A stretch of DNA of 36,479 bases, taken from contig CALVWO010000012.1 in assembly GCA_944367465.1 (NCBI GenBank), positions 1 through 36,479 of the forward strand, written 5' to 3'. Source of the stretch: an uncultured Clostridia bacterium. Lineage in GTDB: Bacteria; Bacillota; Clostridia; Christensenellales; Borkfalkiaceae. A program made the position numbers and the translations under genes. The notes under the pieces were generated by a model. That model saw only the letters and a program-made list of their open reading frames with translations. It searched no databases and was not told where the DNA came from. Below, in pieces: positions 33,216 to 36,479 of the stretch (its first letter is position 1; the number at the start of each line of letters is the position of its first letter).

Positions 33216-34130
33216 ATGATTACTTGTTCTAGATTTCAAGATTTTGATGTATATAGTGAGTATACTGAAAAGCAATTTAGATATATCCATATAACTCAAC
33301 CTGATTTTTATGGTAAACTATGCGAATATTTATTATCACCAGAAATTATCAATGCGCATACTACTTTCAATATCGACGTGGAAACAGAGCTTTCAATTGA
33401 AAACTACAGAGAAATTTATGATCGTCTAATTCAATTTATTGATTTTGAAAAAGTCATTAATGTTAATGATCTTTTAGACCCCTCACTTAAAGCAATATTA
33501 GATGCTGAACTGATTAACTTTTCCACCGATTTAAGAAAAGATAAATGGGGAAGAGTTGGTGAATATATTTTTAACATCATATTAGATACATATTTTAATT
33601 TAGACTGCGTAATTCGAAAATTTGCTTTAAATACTAGTCCTAATATGCCAGTATATGGCATTGATACTGTTCATTGCTCTTTGGAAAACAAATGCTTATT
33701 TTTCGGAGAGTCAAAATTTGTATCTAATTTATCCAACGGTGTTGAATTAATTAATAAGTCTTTGGAAAAATATGAGGCTCAAATAAGTAAGGAATATTTT
33801 AATATTACAAACACAAATTTCCGTCGTAATCCAAAGTTTCTAGATGAATTTCAAAAATATTTAAATTTATGTTACACTTTTAGTGAATTTATTGATGAAT
33901 TAAAAATTGAAACAATTGGAATACCAATTTTTATAGCGCATGCCGGTAATTACAACACAACTGATATCTTTAATGAATTGCGTAAAATCAAAAAGAAAAC
34001 TCTATTTGGATTAAAGACAGAATATATAGTTATTTCTTTCCCCGTAATAAACAAAGAAAACTTTCGAAAAGCATTTGTAACTGAAGCCAATCACCAGTTA
34101 GAGGAGATAAAGAAATGCCAAAAGCGTTAA
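33216..34130 (+). CDS. hamA: HamA-like nuclease effector (DUF1837), Hachiman defence
   Basis: A 304-residue DUF1837 protein. It has the layout of a PD-(D/E)xK nuclease: E116 in GRVGEYIFN, D150 in VYGIDTVH, then E165-S-K167 in LFFGESKF. In characterised Hachiman systems HamA is the nuclease held in check by HamB and released on sensing damaged or phage DNA, degrading DNA and aborting infection. The related AbpA of the AbpAB system has the same domain, so AbpAB is the main alternative. ATG 33216 has only a weak GGGA site. It overlaps the helicase gene by 16 bp. Codon use is strongly AT-biased, unlike every gene to its left. Confidence 0.82.
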   Translation: MITCSRFQDFDVYSEYTEKQFRYIHITQPDFYGKLCEYLLSPEIINAHTTFNIDVETELSIENYREIYDRLIQFIDFEKVINVNDLLDPSLKAILDAELINFSTDLRKDKWGRVGEYIFNIILDTYFNLDCVIRKFALNTSPNMPVYGIDTVHCSLENKCLFFGESKFVSNLSNGVELINKSLEKYEAQISKEYFNITNTNFRRNPKFLDEFQKYLNLCYTFSEFIDELKIETIGIPIFIAHAGNYNTTDIFNELRKIKKKTLFGLKTEYIVISFPVINKENFRKAFVTEANHQLEEIKKCQKR

Positions 34131-36229
34131 TTGAATTAAGAGAGAAAACAATAAAAGCAATTAATGAATCCTCCGATAAACAAGCATTTATATATAAAAA
34201 TGCGGAATTATTATATAATTTGGATTTAACAATGTATTCAAAAAATTATTGTTTAAACTCGCTCTTTTTTAATGCAATAACAATATCTAAAGTTTTACCT
34301 AATATTTCACTTCATCCAGACCAATGGAAAGCATTACAGCTTCTAGAGCAAAATGATGGATTGATTTTAAGTGCCCCTACAAGTTTTGGAAAAACTTTTG
34401 TCGTATTTGAATATATTGCAAGATTTAAACCAACTACAGTTGTATTGGTTGTTCCCACCCTGGCATTAGTAGATGAGTATAAGCAAAAACTTTTTAAAGA
34501 ATATAATCATGCTTTTCGTGATTACAAGATTTTTATTACATTAGATAAAATCGGAGAATTAGATGAAAATCAGAAAAAGATATTTGTTGTAACGCATGAC
34601 AAAGTAGTTGATCATAATTCATTTGAAGTATTTGATAATATAGATTTTTTAGTAATTGATGAAGTTTATAAATTAGATACACGTTCATCCGATGACAGAA
34701 AACTTGTATTGAATTTTGCTTATTTTCATTTAGTCAAAAAAAGTAAAAAACATTTACTTTTAGCTCCCTTTATTTCAGATATACAAAATAAAGACAAACT
34801 AGATAAAAAACCTGTGTTTTTTCAGACAAATTTCTCTCCTGTAGTTAATGAGGTAAAAGTAAAAGAAATTGCAACCGATAATGAAGAGGCTCGATTTATT
34901 GAAGCAAATAGAATTATCAATGAAGAAATTAAACCTAGTGAAAAAACACTAATTTATTTTTCTAATGCAACTGATATTCCGAAGTTTAGTAAAAACTTTT
35001 CTCGAGCTAATTTTGTATGGGAAGAATGCGACGAAGCTATTTTATCATTTATTGAATGGGCTTCTACAGAAATTCATCCTCAATGGTATCTTGTAGACGC
35101 TATGAAACGAGGATATTTAATCCATAGCGGAGAATTACCGCTAGGTATAAGAAATATTCAAATAGATTTATTTAATTCTTTAGATAGTGATTATAATATA
35201 ATCTTAGGCACTTCTACTCTTCTTGAGGGGGTTAATACATCAACCCAAAATATTGTAATAACGAAACCTTCTAAATCTCATTCTTATAGTAAAAATAATT
35301 ATTTTTCAAATGACTTTGAGGCTTTTGATTTCTTTAATCTTGTAGGACGTTCAGGAAGAATGTTTAAGCATTTTCTAGGAACGGCATATTATATTAAGGG
35401 ACCAAATGATAAGATATATAATAAAGAAGAAGCTATAAAAACCATTGAGTTTGAAGTAACTTCTAATAGTGTTGATGTGCAAATACAATTAAAAGAATGT
35501 ACAGACGAAGAATATCTAGAATTACTTAACACCCTTGATTGTACAGAAGATGAATATCTAGATAAAGTTGGCTATACAGGATTTAAAAAAATACAACAAT
35601 TATTTAAAAGTTATTCGATTTTAAAAGGAGAGTTAAATTCCCGTATAGACACATACAAGATTCTTGGGGAGAAAGGTTCATTAGTACCCATTATATATAC
35701 CTTGCTCAAAATCATAAATGCAAAATTAGATACTAAATTTGATAATTATATTAATTATCGCGCCACTATCATTCGTAACTGTATAAATAGAAGACGTCTA
35801 TCTATTAAAGAAAATATAGAAGACGTTCAACTATTTATTTCAAACAATAACTACTTTAAACGTTCTCTTGATCAAATTATATCAGATGTAATAAAAGTGA
35901 AAAATTCATATGTCGAATATGATTTTTTCAAATTTGTAAAAATCATTTCATTTTTTATAGAAAAGCTTGATTCTAATACAGGCAATCATCAATTTTTAGA
36001 AGACGAGATCATTAATAGAATTAATTACATATATTACAAAGATAATCCAAGTAAGCGAGCGCTAAAAGAGTTAGGAATTTTTGATAAAGATATAGAATTC
36101 ATATCTCAAAAAATTCAAATAAATAATTTAAGCTTATCTGACTTGCAATTTGCTCTTAAAATAAATTTTGATATATTAAAAGATAATTTATCTTTTGTAA
36201 GCAACTATATAATTAGGAGAATGATTTAA
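34115..36229 (+). CDS. hamB: HamB-like superfamily 2 helicase, Hachiman defence
   Basis: A 704-residue SF2 helicase. Visible are a Q-motif-like LHPDQWKAL (66-74), motif I SAPTSFGKT (86-94), motif Ia VVPTLALVDEY, motif II as DEVY (182-185, a DExH-type variant), motif V-like TSTLLEGVN (367-375) and motif VI NLVGRSGRM (408-416). The C-terminal ~280 residues are helical and system specific. HamB binds and surveys DNA and restrains the HamA nuclease. ATG 34115 lies inside the end of hamA, with GAGGAG at 34101-34106, so the two are translationally coupled in a 1:1-type arrangement. AT-rich throughout; horizontally acquired. Confidence 0.85.
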   Translation: MPKALIELREKTIKAINESSDKQAFIYKNAELLYNLDLTMYSKNYCLNSLFFNAITISKVLPNISLHPDQWKALQLLEQNDGLILSAPTSFGKTFVVFEYIARFKPTTVVLVVPTLALVDEYKQKLFKEYNHAFRDYKIFITLDKIGELDENQKKIFVVTHDKVVDHNSFEVFDNIDFLVIDEVYKLDTRSSDDRKLVLNFAYFHLVKKSKKHLLLAPFISDIQNKDKLDKKPVFFQTNFSPVVNEVKVKEIATDNEEARFIEANRIINEEIKPSEKTLIYFSNATDIPKFSKNFSRANFVWEECDEAILSFIEWASTEIHPQWYLVDAMKRGYLIHSGELPLGIRNIQIDLFNSLDSDYNIILGTSTLLEGVNTSTQNIVITKPSKSHSYSKNNYFSNDFEAFDFFNLVGRSGRMFKHFLGTAYYIKGPNDKIYNKEEAIKTIEFEVTSNSVDVQIQLKECTDEEYLELLNTLDCTEDEYLDKVGYTGFKKIQQLFKSYSILKGELNSRIDTYKILGEKGSLVPIIYTLLKIINAKLDTKFDNYINYRATIIRNCINRRRLSIKENIEDVQLFISNNNYFKRSLDQIISDVIKVKNSYVEYDFFKFVKIISFFIEKLDSNTGNHQFLEDEIINRINYIYYKDNPSKRALKELGIFDKDIEFISQKIQINNLSLSDLQFALKINFDILKDNLSFVSNYIIRRMI

Positions 36230-36243
36230 CCAATAATGAAACA

Positions 36244-36479
36244 TTACATCTCCATATTCTTTGACTTATCGCGGCGTTTTTGCAGGCGTTCCTGAAAGTC
36301 GAGATATTCAAAATATTCGTCGAGCGTTTCCAAACCGAGCCGCGACATTTCTTCTTTCGCTTTTTTGAAAACAGATAAATCGTCGGCATTATCGGGCGAG
36401 GCATCTTGCGAAACTTCCGCTGCTGCATTTTCCTCAACGGGTTCGTCGTCCTCATCCAACACCTCAAAAGTCTGCAAAT
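36244..36479 (-). CDS. C-terminal end of an unrecognised protein (cut by window edge)
   Basis: About 77 residues are visible, and the frame runs off the right edge without a start codon, so this is the 3' end of a longer gene. The visible part begins acidic (EVLDEDDEPVEENAAAE) and ends in a charged helical stretch (SVFKKAKEEMSRLGLETL then YLDFQERLQKRR). GC content returns to the host level. No family is recognised. It converges with hamB with only 14 bp between the stops. Confidence 0.6.
   Translation of the reverse strand, partial: LQTFEVLDEDDEPVEENAAAEVSQDASPDNADDLSVFKKAKEEMSRLGLETLDEYFEYLDFQERLQKRRDKSKNMEM

Larger units (their letters stand above)
33136..36235. mobile_element. AT-rich defence island next to tRNA-Ser
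   Basis: Base composition drops abruptly to strongly AT-rich DNA after the tRNA terminator and recovers just after 36,235. The two genes inside form a Hachiman-type antiphage pair. No integrase and no second copy of the tRNA 3' end was found at the right border, so the mode of entry is not proven. Confidence 0.75.

Noticed and set aside
36200-36260. Second attachment site copy of the tRNA-Ser 3' end at the right island border
   Set aside because: No stretch resembling GGTTCGAATCC or CACCTTCCGCCA is present there, so an integrase-type att pair cannot be claimed.

Overview
The window looks like a chromosomal segment of a Clostridia-type member of the Bacillota. The evidence is near-consensus TTGACA/TATAAT promoters with 16-18 bp spacers, G-rich ribosome binding sites, ClpB, a two-gene SufCB-type Fe-S scaffold, a TM1266-type hydrogenase-associated regulator, phosphoketolase, a WYL regulator, and a very large repetitive secreted protein with an InlB-type C-terminal repeat. 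An uncultured gut lineage such as Christensenellales/Borkfalkia relatives is plausible, but this is inference. Most of the window is GC-rich. Positions ~33,136-36,235 are strikingly AT-rich and foreign-looking.

Layout. 1-317: 33-bp tandem repeats and two back-to-back terminators. 318-809 (-): small lipoprotein. 944-3535 (-): clpB. 3754-4191 (+): truncated ABC ATPase behind an intact promoter. 4305-7255 (-): tyrS-yigZ (4-bp overlap), then ilvE with its own promoter. tyrS is preceded by what reads as a complete leader-peptide attenuator: an 18-residue peptide with four Tyr codons, competing hairpins and an intrinsic terminator. 7741-8667 (+): WYL regulator, convergent with a 2732-residue secreted repeat protein (8723-16921, -). 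17132-19827 (-): operon of TM1266-type regulator, lipoprotein, permease and ATPase, with a highly structured 5' leader that can alternatively mask the ribosome binding site. 20057-22477 (-): phosphoketolase. 22692-24343 (-): sufC-sufB-like pair behind a perfect 23-bp palindrome. 24540-28312 (-): response regulator, histidine kinase and a surface membrane protein. 28444-28726: MITE-like element. 28820-30936 (+): radical-SAM plus DUF4130 DNA repair pair, overlapping tail-to-tail with a ferritin-like gene (30809-31300, -). 31434-32462 (+): YghZ-type aldo/keto reductase. 32463-33011: repeats that include partial copies of the following tRNA gene. 33012-33099: tRNA-Ser(UGA). 33216-36229 (+): a two-gene Hachiman-type (HamA/HamB) antiphage system in AT-rich DNA. 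36244-36479 (-): end of an unrecognised gene cut by the window edge.

How the parts work together. The host portion is mainly housekeeping: protein quality control, Tyr-tRNA charging, branched-chain amino acid transamination, Fe-S assembly, the phosphoketolase shunt and DNA repair. Cell-surface functions and their regulators are mixed in. The tRNA-Ser gene marks the border between host DNA and a horizontally acquired defence cassette. The most unusual regulatory features are the tyrS attenuator and the structured leader of the TM1266-ABC transporter operon.
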